A stretch of DNA of 64,000 nucleotides from Epiperipatus broadwayi (GCA_028023455.1 JAQFVV010000031.1:1984001-2048000); one strand, 5' to 3'; positions 1 through 12,730 are shown, counted from the first letter of the stretch. The notes: a model not told the origin generated them from the sequence alone. Program-made: numbers and translations.

Positions 1-812
1 AAAAGCTTAACTATGGTGATAATTACTTCTATTATTGTCTCTGAGGACATACACTTTGATTTAAATGTTTATTATTATTTATTCAGTTTTATATTTATCT
101 TTGATCATTATAAAGTTCTTATTAAAAGACAAAATCAGAAATTTAATTTATATTGTCACCGGTAGGAACTGCTACTATCTATGGATATTAATATGAAAAA
201 TTTTTTTTTCTCCAAATTTTTAATCAGAACGTTTAATCACTTTTCTTTCTTTTTTAATATATATATAATTAATATTTTTGTGAAAGACTATTTATTCTGT
301 TTAATGTGGTGGTAAACAGTTTTATTTATGTATATAGAAGCCAATGTTTGTTGGAATTAAAATTATTAAATTTTGTATTCGGTATTAATAAAAGAACGCT
401 TGTGTTGTTATTATTATAGCATCTCGCTGTCGCACTAATGTCTTGTAGTTTGGATCCAGATGGAATTTGAAACTCTTTAGATAGCTAAGGATTTTTAAAT
501 AGAGAATTTTCAAATAATTATATAATAGTCTTCAATTATTGATTTAGTAAATGGATATCTAATTCTAATGGTTTATTGCTCACAAGTTCATATAAAGTTC
601 AAGAAACAGAAATGACAGTGTTAGAGGAAGGATCCATTATCCCTGAACTCCAGGATCCACTGTTCTACTATAGCACTAAACTATACAAAACATCTTTGAC
701 AACAAAGAGCATTGCATTGCACATATCCATTCATCAGCTTTTCCTATTTTTTTTTGTAATATTCAAACTAATCCTTAACAATGGCCAAATATAAATTTGT
801 CCATAATGTTGT
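1..812. other. A+T-rich non-coding sequence
   Basis: No supported gene. Short reading frames here have no recognisable domain. The stretch ends where the inverted repeat of the first PLE locus begins. Confidence 0.6.
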
Positions 813-950
813 TTTCAAATAATTAATAATGATTTAATACAAATGAAATAAAACAACTATATAAAAATAAATATTTTTTTTATTATTGAACTGATTTTCA
901 CCCTATATTAGGACCCATACAAAATACACTTTTCTAATACAATCACATGA

Positions 951-2250
951 TGTGATATGATGCACTGTGACTTCTCCTTATTCAAAGTCAGGAATCTCTC
1001 AGGCACTACTCCTAGAGAAACTTGTTAGCCACTTTAACTTCCTTTTCCCCACTCTAAGCTTTTCCCATATTCTTCTCTATCCTGCTCCATCCTATTTTCA
1101 CAATATAATCTTTGTCAATTCCATGGCCTTTATATCTAAATTCCCCTTATCTTTTTCAAACCCAGCATAAAAACCAAGATCCCACTTTCTGTATACAGTA
1201 ATCACTTTGTTTATATTTATTCTTCCACAACTTCATTACTTGTACCCTTTCTGCTTTCAGGCATTTACATTCAATTAATAGATGCATAATATTTTCTATA
1301 TCTTCCTTACACAACTTGCAGACTAAATCTTCCACATTTTTCCATTTGTGTGTATATTTCTTTGTTGCTAAAGATCCTGTTAGAGTCTTAAACAGTAACT
1401 ACTTTCCTTGCTATCATCATAAATTAACTTGCATCCAATATTTTGTTTACTTCTATATATATATTTAAACTCTTTTTACTCTCCATACTAGTTCTCCATC
1501 TCTCCAACTACCTATTCTTTATTAATGCATCTATTCTTCTATCCCTTTCCTTGCCACTATAACACTCAACAATTCTCCTAACACAGTCATTCCATCTTTT
1601 ATATAAGTATACAGACATAAATTCTTTATCCAAATCTTATGCATACTGTACTATTTTTCTCACCCACCTTGATGCCTACCCTTTACTCATAACCTAATTA
1701 AATACTATTTTGGCTATTCTCTTATTATCCATAAACTGCAATCTATTAAACATTTTCATTTTGTTTTTTCGCATCTCTCATATAAAAACTTGACCATCCC
1801 ATTTCTCCTTGAATTGCCTCCTTTGCCATACACATATCTGCATCTAATGCATGTCTTCCCATTTCTCTTTGTATTTTTTCTAATTAATCAAATATCCCTT
1901 TTCTAATACATAATGCATTGTTATCATATGTTAACCCTGCTATTGCCATTCCCTTCCATACAATTCTAGCTACATCATATGTATTATATGAAACACTATT
2001 AATTTTTTTTTTATCAGTTCCTTTCTTTTCTTTGCTTCATTTATCAATTTTTCCTCCCATTCATCCAACCAATTTCTATAATTGTTTAAGATTATTCCCA
2101 AATAGGTATACCTATTTACCATGCTTAACTTTATATTCCCCAATAAAAAGTCCTTGTCTTCTCTTTCCCCAGAATTAAACATCATTATTTTTGATTTTTC
2201 TTCACTAAATTTAATCCCCATATCTTTACCCACCCTCTAACATTCATTTT
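951..2250 (-). pseudogene. LINE reverse-transcriptase C-terminal half and 3' end (5'-truncated, broken)
   Basis: On the minus strand, from high to low coordinates, the conceptual product shows an RT palm/thumb segment (KDMGIKFSEEKSKIMMFN, then NRYTYLGIILNN at about 2090-2130). This is followed by GMAIAGLTYDNNALCIRKG (about 1890-1960), QREMGRHALDADMCMAKEAI and GEMGWSSF (about 1790-1875). A C-terminal zinc-knuckle-like CKLCx9HLLIEC pattern lies at about 1270-1325. This order fits the end of a non-LTR retrotransposon ORF2. Stops and frameshifts separate the pieces. The last 270 bases recur at 19315-19580 next to a poly-T run, which sets the 3' end of the family at about 951. I cannot place it in a clade; CR1/Rex-like groups share this C-terminal arrangement. 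Confidence 0.6.
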
Positions 2251-2702
2251 ACATAATCACTTTATATAATCACTAAACCTATTTACAGGTATATATTCCC
2301 CCTCCCTTTCTTTTTATATATATATATTATTTCTATACAATAAATAAAACTACATTATCTACAATTAAATAATTATACACATGTATTATACACCATAAAT
2401 TATATACTACTTTACATAAACTCTATTGAATTAATTATATACATATTCTTTATACATTAAACTAAATTATATATCATTTTTTATATATTTCTAATAATCA
2501 TACATACAAATAAAACTTTATTTATAATTAACTAATTATTTACACATAACATATATATTAACTTAAAATACAAACAAAAAAAAAAAAAACACAAATCAAA
2601 CATATATTAAATATTTTCCAATTATCCTTTAATGCCCATTTATTACTCATTTAGGTCCTCATATTCTCTTGAATATATACTGTCTCATAATATTTCCTTC
2701 TA

Positions 2703-3650
2703 TTGAAAAATAAAGAAATAATTAAATATTATAGGTATGTGAAAGATATAATGGTTATTGGAAATAATAAGAGTTTATTAAAAAAAAACATTTAATGAAT
2801 TGAATGCTAATATGTATAAAATTAAGTTTACAATGGAAAAAAAAGAAAAAGATTTAAAATGTTTAGATGTTTATTTAAATAGAAATGAGAAAAATGAAAT
2901 AGAGGTGAATTAGTATATTAAAGATGTAAAAATTAGAGAAATAATTGATCATAGTTTGTACCAACCTTTTGTAAAGGGGTTTAAAATAAAAAATGATATA
3001 TTTCCAATAGATAAAAAGGAATCTATTGAGCAAAATTGATTATAGCAAATGATTATGTAAAAATTGAATATAATAAAAAAAGATATTAGAAGAGTTTTGA
3101 ATAGTAAGTGTAAATATAGAGTAAATTATGGGGGAGGGGCGGAAAATAGAAATAAAGATGGATAGATCAATAATAAATGGATATCAATACCTTATAATAA
3201 ACATGTATATAAGATTTTAGGAAAAGAGAAGTTAATTGAGAATATAAGAATTGCTTGGAAGAATAGTAAATCATTAAAAAAATAAATATCAAATATGAAG
3301 AGAGAGAATAATAAAGAAAGTAAAATAGGATTAGTATACAAAATAATTTGTAGGAGCTGCAATAAGATATATATATATATATGTCAAACAGAGAAAACAG
3401 CAATAGAAAGGGGAAAGTAGGCTACTAGAGCTAATTATAGGAAGGATATGATTTCAGGACTATATATTCATTACTTGAATACTGGTCATAGAATGAGATG
3501 TATTGAAGATATGGAAGTTATAAATATACTAAATATTATAATAGAAGGAAATATTATAAGAAAATGTATATTCAAGAGAATAAGTAAATGTGTTAATTTA
3601 GTTAAAGGACTGCAAAGTTGGGTAGTAAATGGGTATTAAAGGATAATTGG
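2703..3650 (+). pseudogene. PLE reverse transcriptase C-terminus plus GIY-YIG endonuclease (broken)
   Basis: PLEs encode one protein with an RT domain followed by a GIY-YIG nuclease that nicks target DNA for reverse transcription. Joining frames by eye gives, in order: a YVKDI motif at about 2735-2750 in the place of the catalytic YVDDI box, then LDVYLNR (about 2861-2880), YNKHVYKILG (about 3193-3220), and a nuclease start reading LVYKIICRSCNKIY near 3330-3370. The GIY-YIG core is disrupted by a run of TA repeats at 3367-3382. Several stops and frameshifts are present (for example at about 2911 and 3039), and the first catalytic aspartate of the YxDD box is lysine. The element is dead. Nothing of the RT upstream of the YxDD box remains. 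The alternative, that this is only a fragment of a longer copy, cannot be excluded. Confidence 0.6.
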
Positions 3651-4189
3651 AAAATTTAATGTTGATTTGGTTATTTTTGTTTGTTTGTTTTTTAAGTTAA
3701 TATATATGATATATGCAAATAATTAGTTAATTATAGATAAATAAAGTTTTATTCGTAGTTTAATTATTAAAAATATATGGTAAATGATATATAATTTAAT
3801 TTAATACATAATTAATTCAATAGAGTTTATGTAAAGCAGTATATAATTTATAGTGTATAATATATGTATATAATTATTTAATCGTAGTTAATGTAGTTTT
3901 ATTTATTGTATAAAAATAATAGGTACAGATGTATATAAATAAAAAAAAGGGAGAAGGGGTGAGTATATATAAGTAAATAGGTTATGTGAGTATATAAAAT
4001 GATTATATAAAATGAACGTTAGAGGGAGTATTGATAGATATAAGGGTCATGTGATTGTATTAGAAAAGTGTATTTTGAAAAGGCCCTAATATTATAGGGT
4101 GAAAATCGGTTCAATAATAAAGAAAATATTTTTAAATAGTTGTTATATTTCATTTGTGTTGGACTCATTATTAATATTCAAATTAATAT

Positions 4190-5330
4190 TCTAAAAGTTT
4201 CAATACTAAGATTTTTAATGTAACTTGTTAGTCAGTGACTATATACTTCAGGACCTTAGCTATTTCCTAACTGTAAGCACTTTAACATCTTAAAAGAGGA
4301 AAAGTATTAAAAAAATTGAAATACTATTAAATTTATCACTGTATGTGTATATAACATATGTGAACATGTATAGAATGTGATGAGTTTGTTTCTAAATCAG
4401 AAGTATAACATAAGATGAAACATTCTTGAATAAAAATAAAGGTTAAAGATTAAAAAGTGCCATCTCTCTTTATATAAACATTTAAATAAAATTTTCATTT
4501 TTTTACAAAAAATTATTTGGGCGATTTTTAAAAAAAAATGAAACTAGTATTGATGGCATTAATTCTTAAACCTATATGTGGAAGATTGAAAGTTGAATGA
4601 ATATAAACATTGACATTACATATGATGTATATGCACAGGTGTAATGAGAAAAAAAAATCCTAGACCCCAATTTTCAGGAATACCAATAGAAGATTTTTAT
4701 ATTTGTGAAATAATCACTTCAAGAACAGTATTAACATTTTTTGTGGGTTAATATTTGTATATAAATAACAGAATAAATAAATTTTTAAAATAGTTTTGCA
4801 TCCTACTTCCCTTATTCTAAAAGATCACTAAATTACATTTTCCAGTCCATTGTCAATACTATATTTCTATACATGTAAGGGCTGAAAGCATATCATTAAA
4901 TGTAGATTTACTCTATTCTTAGGATGAAATCACTATTCAAAAATTAATGAAGTAAAGAAAAAAAATGAATGAATAATTTTCATAATTTTTGTTTTTAAAA
5001 AAATCAAAAACAAGAAATATGCAAATAATATGTATTCAAAAACATGAAAATAATTTCATATATTTTAAAAATAAACCTGAAAATAATATATTTAGGGATC
5101 AAAACAAAATACAGTGGTTACAAAACAAAAACACTCACGTCATTAATGCAAATATTCCATAAAAAATTAAGTTAGGTATGAGACAAAATGCAATCCCATA
5201 AGAAATTAAATTATGAAACCAATCTGTTGATTAAACATAAATAAAAATTTGGCAAACACACCAATATAAAAAGTAAGCTATGTAATCTACACACATATAA
5301 AAAAAGATTTTCAGCAATAAATTTATAAAA
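4190..5330. other. A+T-rich non-coding sequence
   Basis: No gene or element recognised. The stretch is rich in poly-A/T runs and ends at the target duplication of SINE copy 1. Confidence 0.6.
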
Positions 5331-5446
5331 AATTGCACTCCAGTCAAGCATTGGAGACCTAGCGGTTAGAATAGCTGCTTTCCAAACAGCTGGCCTGGAG
5401 TCGCTTCCTGGTCAATGCTTTGACATATGAAAAAAAAATTGCATTC
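5331..5446 (+). mobile_element. tRNA-derived short SINE, copy 1
   Basis: A tRNA-like body runs from GCATTGG (5348) to CAATGC (5418). It has an A-box-like region at about 5360 and a degenerate B box (tggagtcgcttcc, 5395-5407). The body is followed by the family tail TTTGACATATG and poly-A. Near-identical 10-base direct repeats flank it: aattgcactc at 5331-5340 and aattgcattc at 5437-5446. The body and tail recur at about 32.7, 52.8 and 59.9 kb. This copy has a different anticodon-arm sequence and is the most diverged. Confidence 0.65.
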
Positions 5447-5997
5447 TAAAAAAAGTATTCATACACAAGGAAAATGGAAAATATGATGCTGGAAAAAGTT
5501 AAAATTTATTGTTGTAAATGAATATGTACTTTTATGGTAATGAAGTTTGTCATTTTTTCCTATATATTTATGACAATGAACTATAGCCATGGAAGTAAAT
5601 AACAAATAAAAATGTACATTTATGACAATAATTGTAAACTATTTATGATATTATGGTTTTTAATATATGAACAACTTTTTGGAATTTAATTCTTTATGGA
5701 TTTATTGCTATTAATTGCTTTATTATGGATTATACTGTTTACATTTTATATTATTGTGCTTGTTAAGTCCTTTAGTTATATTCAATCTATGGATTGGTTA
5801 TATAATTTATTTTCTTATGAAGCCACATTTGCTTTCATCACTAGTTTATTTTTTAAAGAAAAGAATACATGTATTGATCACATTTACTAAATGTATTTGT
5901 TTTGTAATTAATTTGCCTTGGTTTAGTCACTAAATATATTATTTTCAAATTTATTTTCTATATATATAATTTTCATGTTTCATTTCTTCTTAAAACA
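5447..5997. other. A+T-rich non-coding sequence
   Basis: Two overlapping short reading frames at 5696-5933 encode only hydrophobic residues expected from A+T-rich DNA. No family is recognised. Confidence 0.55.
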
Positions 5998-6174
<177 letters not shown>

Positions 6175-6181
6175 TTTTTTT

Positions 6182-7640
6182 TTTTTATGAAAAATATAAA
6201 CTTATCTATTAGTTTGTTCTTTGCATCACCAGTACATGGATGACAGTTCTATTCTACAGTCATGCAGAGAAGCTACTAGCTGGTATTACCTAGCAAACTC
6301 ACTCAGCCCCAACACATGCATTATTTCTAAGTAGTTTAAGGAAATTCAAATGTTATGTTTCAACTGAACTATTAACAATTTGGAAAATCCAATTCTGCTT
6401 TGACTGAAGAAGTGTTTATTAAAACAGAATAGAAAGTATACATAGGAAAGTCAAATGTGGATGGATGTTTTCATATTGCAATGTTTAGTACATTAATTAA
6501 AAGTACACATAATATAAAAATAACACTTGTGTGGAAGATGGGGTACATCTTTATATACTGAGAATATCTCAAGTAAGCTAGTTAGCCCTTTAGCAAACAA
6601 ATGTATGTGATAGATTAAAAAGGTGAGAAACATTAGAAAACTACAAACATAATCAAGGATTATTGCTTAGTCATAGTAATCTATTACTTACTTATCCATT
6701 TGTCTTCAAGTATAAAATTTACTATTTGTTATTCAATAATGATAAATGTCTATCTAATATTTGAAGCAGAATGTTAAAAGTCACATGATATTCTAGGTTA
6801 CTTAATGTTCTGATTATCAAACTAAAAACATGGTTACAATATAGTGGAATATTCACTTTGATGAAATTGGGAATCATATATGTCTAAGGCTTCTAGGTCT
6901 TGATCTTTTCTACAAAGTTGAATTAATTCAGTAATAACTTCTTAAGTATTCAACATAAGAATTAAATTAGGTCATTTGTTCTAAAAGTTAAAATCTAAGT
7001 CTGACACAAAATTCAATCAATTTTGCCAATCTGTGATACCTTTAAAAAATTTGACACCAGGTTTAAATGCCATCAATATTGTTTAATTTTTATATCTACA
7101 GGTAGTGAAAAAAGATACATTCTGCTTAATTTTATCTATTGGATTTAAATTTAAAAACAAAATTATTCATATTGGAAATATCACATCAATAGTAGTTTGG
7201 ATACTAATTTGCCTTCATCAGATTAAGAGACTGAAAATTTAGTGATGTCAAATTGGAAATATTTACTATCAATAATTTTCATATTATTTTTTGTAATTAA
7301 AAGTTAATATTTAATATTTCAAAGAATACATTTATTATCTGATTTTATATTTTGCCAAATTTGTCTTAAACATATAGATTTGATGAAGAATATTTTTTTT
7401 TGTTAAATATTTTTTTAGCCTGAAGACTGAAATGAAATCTTATGTTTTGATTATTCATTTCAGTTTGCAAAGTTGATGTTTTATTTTTCAGATTATTTTC
7501 ATTTTTTTGAATTTATGCTTTTAACCAAATTTATAAAAAAAAAAAGAAAAGATAATAAGTTTCTTTACATATATAAAAAATACAATTAAAAGGAAAATCT
7601 AAAAAAAAAAAAAAAAAGCCAAATAAAATATAGGAGTATT
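6182..7640. other. A+T-rich non-coding sequence
   Basis: No gene recognised. A poly-A run lies at 7601-7617, with several shorter A and T runs near it. Confidence 0.55.
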
Positions 7641-8680
7641 GAAACAGGAAGATTGCTCTGCAAGTCTTTGTTTCACCTTTCTCTTACATTTCACTTACCC
7701 TTATACCTAAATTCGAATCCCAAATCGTTCGTAGTGTGTCTGTACGGCCATTTATATACTAAAATCCCGCGTAAAATAAACCACGTAGGCATTATTACTC
7801 GTGGAGTCCAATTTTCAACCCTTTATTTTTATTGATATATAAATGTCGAGTATGTGCATGTTTACATATTCATTTAAAAGATTATATAGGTAAAACTACA
7901 CACAGACTACGATGATAACTGTTAAATATTAATATCAATCATTGGAATTATATTATTGGATTGTGGTTGTTGAGTTCATTTATTTTAAAAATATTGTGTT
8001 GCAATATTTATTTTCTATTGTAGGTAAAATAATAATTATTAAAAGTAGTTTATAAACGGATTCATGCAATTACAATCTAAATGTGAAATAATTTAATACT
8101 TTTCTAAAATTATAAAGTTCCCGCCATTGAAAATTATATAAATATAAAATAAGGCTAGGTTGAGAATATAATAGATTTAAAGTAAAACATTTTGGATTAT
8201 AAATTCACACTTCGTATGTCTACTTAGGAATTTCCAATTAGCAAAGGTCTTCAACAGAATGAAATAAATGTTTTAATCTTCTTTCAATCTGAGCATTTAC
8301 TGGAATTTATAATTGTAAACTAAAAAAAAAACCTTAAAATGGATTCCTTCTGATGTTCAGATAAGAAATAACTAATTGATAAGAATGCAAAAGGTTAAAG
8401 GTTTGTCATGCCCCAAGGCAGGTTCTTTTATAAGATAAACAGTATATATTGAATGTTTTTCTTTTGTTTAAGAGAGGAAGAAAAAAAAGCTGATTCTGAT
8501 GCTGTTTTTCTGCTGTTTGATTTTGCGTTTTGATTTTATTTTCTGAGGTGATAATTTTTTTTATTCTGAGAATTCGGACGGTCTGAACTATTATTTTCGG
8601 TATGCTGATCCTGATGTTTTGCTGACCGACCATCCGTGACTTAAATAATCCGCTTTCAAGAAAATGTACAAAATGCTGAC

Positions 8681-8809
8681 CTATCATAGAACCGCCAATA
8701 TGACTGAGTAGAGTCAGCACCGTGGCTATTTTCCTTTCGGATATAGCTGGCCGCTGCCGATGTATCATCTGACGCATCACCCATATGCCTTAAGGAACCG
8801 CCTATGCTG
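8681..8809 (-). other. Candidate internal exon (43-residue frame, weak BH3-like motif)
   Basis: On the minus strand a pyrimidine-rich tract ending tctgtttgcag precedes position 8809. An open frame follows to a possible donor (atag/gtcagc) at 8680/8681. The 42 full codons begin SIGGSLRHMGDASDD and end YWRFYD. They use mixed codons with fairly high GC, unlike neighbouring DNA. The pattern I-x3-L-x2-M-G-D resembles the BH3 core of Bcl-2 family proteins, but the hydrophobic position after the aspartate is serine and nothing else in the frame supports that family. A second frame on the same strand is also open across most of this stretch (8406-8780), so the true frame is uncertain. The call rests on splice-like signals and composition only. 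Confidence 0.22.
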
Positions 8810-10284
8810 CTGCAAACAGAGACTGAATTAACATGCTGCTAAATCTTATCCACTCCTGAAATGTGCTCCAGCTTCAACCACCAAAGCAACTGAAAGGTAA
8901 CAAAATTAACCCAAGAGCTCTTGTGATCTAAAACCCACTATAGCAAAAACAAACTCCCTTTTTCTCGCCACACTTATTATCATGTATGTTTTAAAAATGT
9001 ATATTTAAATTTATTGCTCGATCTAAACCTTGGGTTAATATCAAATTTAAATTGTTTTATTTGCGTATTTTATGGGCTAGCATAGCATCGACCGAGCGAA
9101 GCAAAGTTTAATTAATGATACTCCCCATTCCTTATAAAGAATGTAATTTTACGTTCATGAGTCCCTCCCTTAAATGAGATTTAGTAAGCCGCTCGTTCGA
9201 TGACTATATTATTTTCTTTATAATACCTAGAGTTGATTCATAATCTTCCAGGATGTATGCGAGGTGTGGGAATAACTATTGGCAGATGTGGGAGTGCATG
9301 GGTTAATTACATTTTACTTAAATTCTCACACTCACACCGTCCTTTTAATGTTAAACCCCATTATTTGTTTTAAGTATTTCTATTGTTATTCTGAGTTTGG
9401 GAGAGTGTAGACGCTTTTCATCAATGCAGTGAATTGCTTAAGTGCCCAATCTTTCGTTATGTCTCCTTTTTTTTGAATCGATTATATATATATTTTAGTG
9501 TTGCTGGCAAGGGTATTCGATGTTGAGATCACTTTGTTCTTTAAAAGGGCTTTAAATGGCCAAGTCCATTTCCCCTTTACTTCTTCCTGCGGTTTCCAGC
9601 CAATGTGTGTACCAGAGCATCACACCTGGGGATGCTGACGCAGTTCTTCGCAGCCATATGCTAGCACACTCCGATCTTTAGGGCTACGGCCGAGACCAAG
9701 GTGGGGTGCAACATATGCGTCTGATTTTATGATTTATTTCTTTATTGTCGTCACAAAGTTCCTGTAGTTTAAATGGACTACCACCCTCCATCATTTCCTA
9801 AACCTTGCGAGTACCACTGAATCCCTTTTTAAGTACTTTAAGATAATATCATACTCGCATATATATTTCCGCACTAAGCAAGTCGCTGCTGCCAAGCTCA
9901 TTGGAGCCGCTCTGCATTTCTTCTGAAGTCAGCCTTTATCGTAAAACTATTTAATATTTTTTTATTATAAATAATTCCAGTACTCTTATTCTTGGGCTTC
10001 GCATGTATTCGAGGTTTAGTAAGGCACATTCGTAAGCGATAATTGACCCAGGTTATAGATTAACGAGTAAAATGATTTAATCAATTGTAGTTAACCATTT
10101 GACGCCACTATTTAATAAATAAATAGTGCCAGAAATCATATTTAGCCACTTAATAAATCATGTTAATTTAATCAATTCTTTACGTTAGTGTTTATTTTCT
10201 GATTCATCTCATTGTCTCGTATTGTCTGGGTTATACACGTATCTATTAAGACTTTCCAAACGCTAGCTGTTAATTTATTTATAA

Positions 10285-10478
10285 ATCTCACGTAGTCTCT
10301 TCTCTCTCTCTGACCACCGCGGCCTGAAAAGATGTTGCTATTGTGATGGCGGGTTCGGGCTCCATCGTATTTGGTTGCACAGTCGATCTGCTATATTCGA
10401 ATCTGGTATGACAGGCCCTGAACCCACTTGTGGTGCTGCTTTTCGAGTGTGGTGGAGAAACTGTGCAACTTGTTTATG
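10285..10478 (+). other. Exon-like open frame in the GC-richer island, unrecognised
   Basis: An open frame without a start codon runs to TGA at 10476-10478. It is rich in cysteine and tryptophan (DHRGLKRCCYCDGGFG, then CGAAFRVWWRNC). A CT-rich tract directly precedes it (10298-10311). It could be a terminal exon or part of a decayed repeat. I recognise no family. Confidence 0.2.
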
Positions 10479-10510
10479 AAATGTGCAAATTCTGACCGTT
10501 ACAGTATGTT

Positions 10511-11851
10511 CAGACACACAAAAAAGTCTGCTAAGAGGTTAAATAGCTTAGTTCAATACAAAATTTTCTCCAGATTTTTTCCAAAAAAAGAACTATAAAA
10601 GAGAAAACATTACTTATCAGGATATATGGTTGTGAGATGAGGTGATGAATGATTTAAAATTGTTATATTTGTTTTGTTATTTAAATAAAACTATCAAGAT
10701 ATCCTCCTATCAATTAAGAATTAGATGGCTATTGGGTTATTGATAAATCAATTACTTAAAAAATTCTAAGTTTGTTTGAAAAACTTGGATACCTGAAAAC
10801 AATTTTGATCTAAATGTGAACTCCAGATCAAAAATATAGCAAGCATATACACTAATCTGTCTTCCACTCTATTATATATATATGGGAAATTAAATAACTT
10901 TTTGGAGGGAAACTGTATAACAGATCTCAATTTTGAGAAATTTCTAAAATTAGTAATAAAAAAATATTGTGTAAAATCTTGAAAAGAATTCTGTTGTCTA
11001 AAGTTCTTTAAAAAGATCCCAACCCACAGACATTTTTCCACAAAAGAAGGCCATTACTCTTTTGATGAAGTCTCATTTATTCTTGTTAAGCCTTTGGTAT
11101 TCTAAAAAACAATGATGAGTGAGACTTCAGTAAACCATTGGTGCCCTACTCCTGTATAGAAAATTTCTATGTGTTGATCAGAACATTTTAAGGATTTTAA
11201 ATATTTGGATTCTTTTGGAAATTTTTCATAGATTTTTTTATTATTACTGATCATAAAAATTTTTCAGTGTGGAGAACTAATACACAGTATTTTCCAAAAC
11301 TGGACTTACTTTCATTTTGATCATAATAATCTGTTACATGTTACATAAATTTATTTTATCACTGTGCATTTCTTAATGCATCTAATCACAACAATTATCT
11401 TTTAATAAAAATCGTAATCTTATTAATTACCTTTTTTTGTTATATTAGAAGTTAATACATTTTATATAACTTCTGATGTAGTTATTGCATTAAATTTAGT
11501 AAAATACAAGTAAATCAATATATATATGGATAAACTTTTTTTAATTTTAATTTTCTATTTTTTTTAATAATGCATTTACACATTATATTTCTAAATGATT
11601 TTCTTTCAGGGATTGATAGCATAGTGATTAATGCATTCATTAACGATATTATAAGTCTCAAATTGGAATCTGGATGCTGAAAAACCTTAGAAATTTTATT
11701 AAATCATAAACAGCTGTTAAGATTTTATTTTTAGGTTAATAGTTAATCCAAAGCTAATCTAGCTATTTTTAAGCAAATGGATGAATGTCCCAGTTTAATA
11801 TGAGTTGGTTAGATAAATATCAATGCATTGATAATGATGATGATGATGATG

Positions 11852-11899
<48 letters not shown>

Positions 11900-12335
11900 T
11901 GTGATGATATGATGTGGTCATTTTCATTGACTATGGGATCAAAGTTCTAATTTACCCAATTATAACTTTAAAATAAATATGGTGTTTATATATAAGTCAT
12001 TTAAGGATATGAATACATATTTTGCAATTATTTTTCTAATATTAAATTTCACCAACACTACAGTGATGCCTTTAAGGGTAGAAAAAATTTAGAAAACTTC
12101 ATTACATGTCATTTTATTATTGAGAAATATATACATTTAAGTGTTTCTTTTTTTTTTTTAGATACTAAACCAGAGATCACTCATATTGTCAATGTTTATA
12201 TTACTGAAATGAAAGCTTTCCATCAATAGTAAAATGTGATATAAAATGTATATTGGGATTGTTTGCCTTTTTCATATGATTTCATTCATGTGTTTCAAGA
12301 ATGTGTAGTTAAGTTTTAAGTATACAAGCTGCTTT
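10511..12335. other. A+T-rich non-coding sequence
   Basis: A 91-residue minus-strand frame at 10766-11041 has no recognisable domain. At 11605-11690 there is a weak tRNA-like pair of boxes (tagcatagtgattaatgc, then aattggaatctgg) that may be an old SINE. A GAT-to-AAT microsatellite follows near the end of the stretch. Confidence 0.5.
11832..11893. repeat. GAT/AAT compound microsatellite
   Basis: Several perfect GAT units run directly into perfect AAT units, suggesting expansion of one trinucleotide from the other. Confidence 0.9.
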
Positions 12336-12730
12336 CAGTGCCATCTCTGAATGAACACAAGTGTTATGTAGAGATGTAGTTTAATTATTCACTACAAAAA
12401 TTTTACAATACTAGGGTGTCTGAATCACAATTTTCAACATGAAATGTGACATTTGTATAATGGAACAACATGCTAACATTAAATTTTGTTTTAAATTGGA
12501 AAAATTGCTATTGAAATCTAAGAAATAATTAGAACTGTATGACAGTTAAAACCATGAGTCACAAAAATGTTTTTCAAATGGTTTGCAAGATTTTGTGATG
12601 ACAGGGAGTGTTGAAGATGATATATAAAGTTACAAAACACATGGGTACATTTCATGTTATAACTTATAATTATGGAAATAGCTAAACTATATTACTAAGT
12701 AACACATAAGTTGATTCAGAGATGGCGCTG
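12336..12730. mobile_element. MITE-like element with terminal inverted repeats
   Basis: The left end CAGTGCCATCTCTGAAT (12336) is matched inverted at the right end, which reads ATTCAGAGATGGCGCTG and ends at 12730. The similarity continues inward with a second inverted block (catgaaatgtgac near 12440 against gtacatttcatg near 12645). The body is non-coding and about 395 bases long. A DNA-transposon-derived MITE fits. I see no convincing target duplication, so the superfamily is open. Confidence 0.55.

Larger units (their letters stand above)
813..4185. mobile_element. Decayed Penelope-like element locus in inverted-repeat form
   Basis: Seen: sequence at 813-950 recurs inverted at about 4047-4185, and 2238-2702 recurs inverted at about 3546-4025. 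Examples are the blocks reading ccctataatattagg, taaaggataattgg and atattcaagagaat. Between the arms (2703-3545) lies a plus-strand PLE reverse-transcriptase/GIY-YIG remnant. The left arm carries about 1.28 kb of LINE coding sequence (roughly 951-2237) that the right arm lacks. Known: PLE copies are often attached to an inverted, truncated partner copy. Inferred: this is an old PLE insertion of that kind. The LINE fragment either inserted into one arm or was lost from the other by internal deletion. Arm identity is moderate, so the locus is old. Confidence 0.65.
7641..10510. other. GC-richer island with CpG dinucleotides
   Basis: The stretch is visibly less A+T-rich than its surroundings and has repeated CpG (for example around 7725-7790, 8570-8830, 9080-9200, 9570-9710 and 10310-10420). 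Flanks on both sides return to A+T-rich DNA. It holds two exon-like reading frames (8681-8809 minus and 10285-10478 plus), listed separately. Such an island may mark a host promoter or exon region, or a decayed GC-richer repeat. I recognise no domain. Confidence 0.4.

Noticed and set aside
10766-11041. 91-residue minus-strand frame
   Set aside because: Phe/Lys/Asn-rich as expected from chance in A+T-rich DNA; no domain or splice support.
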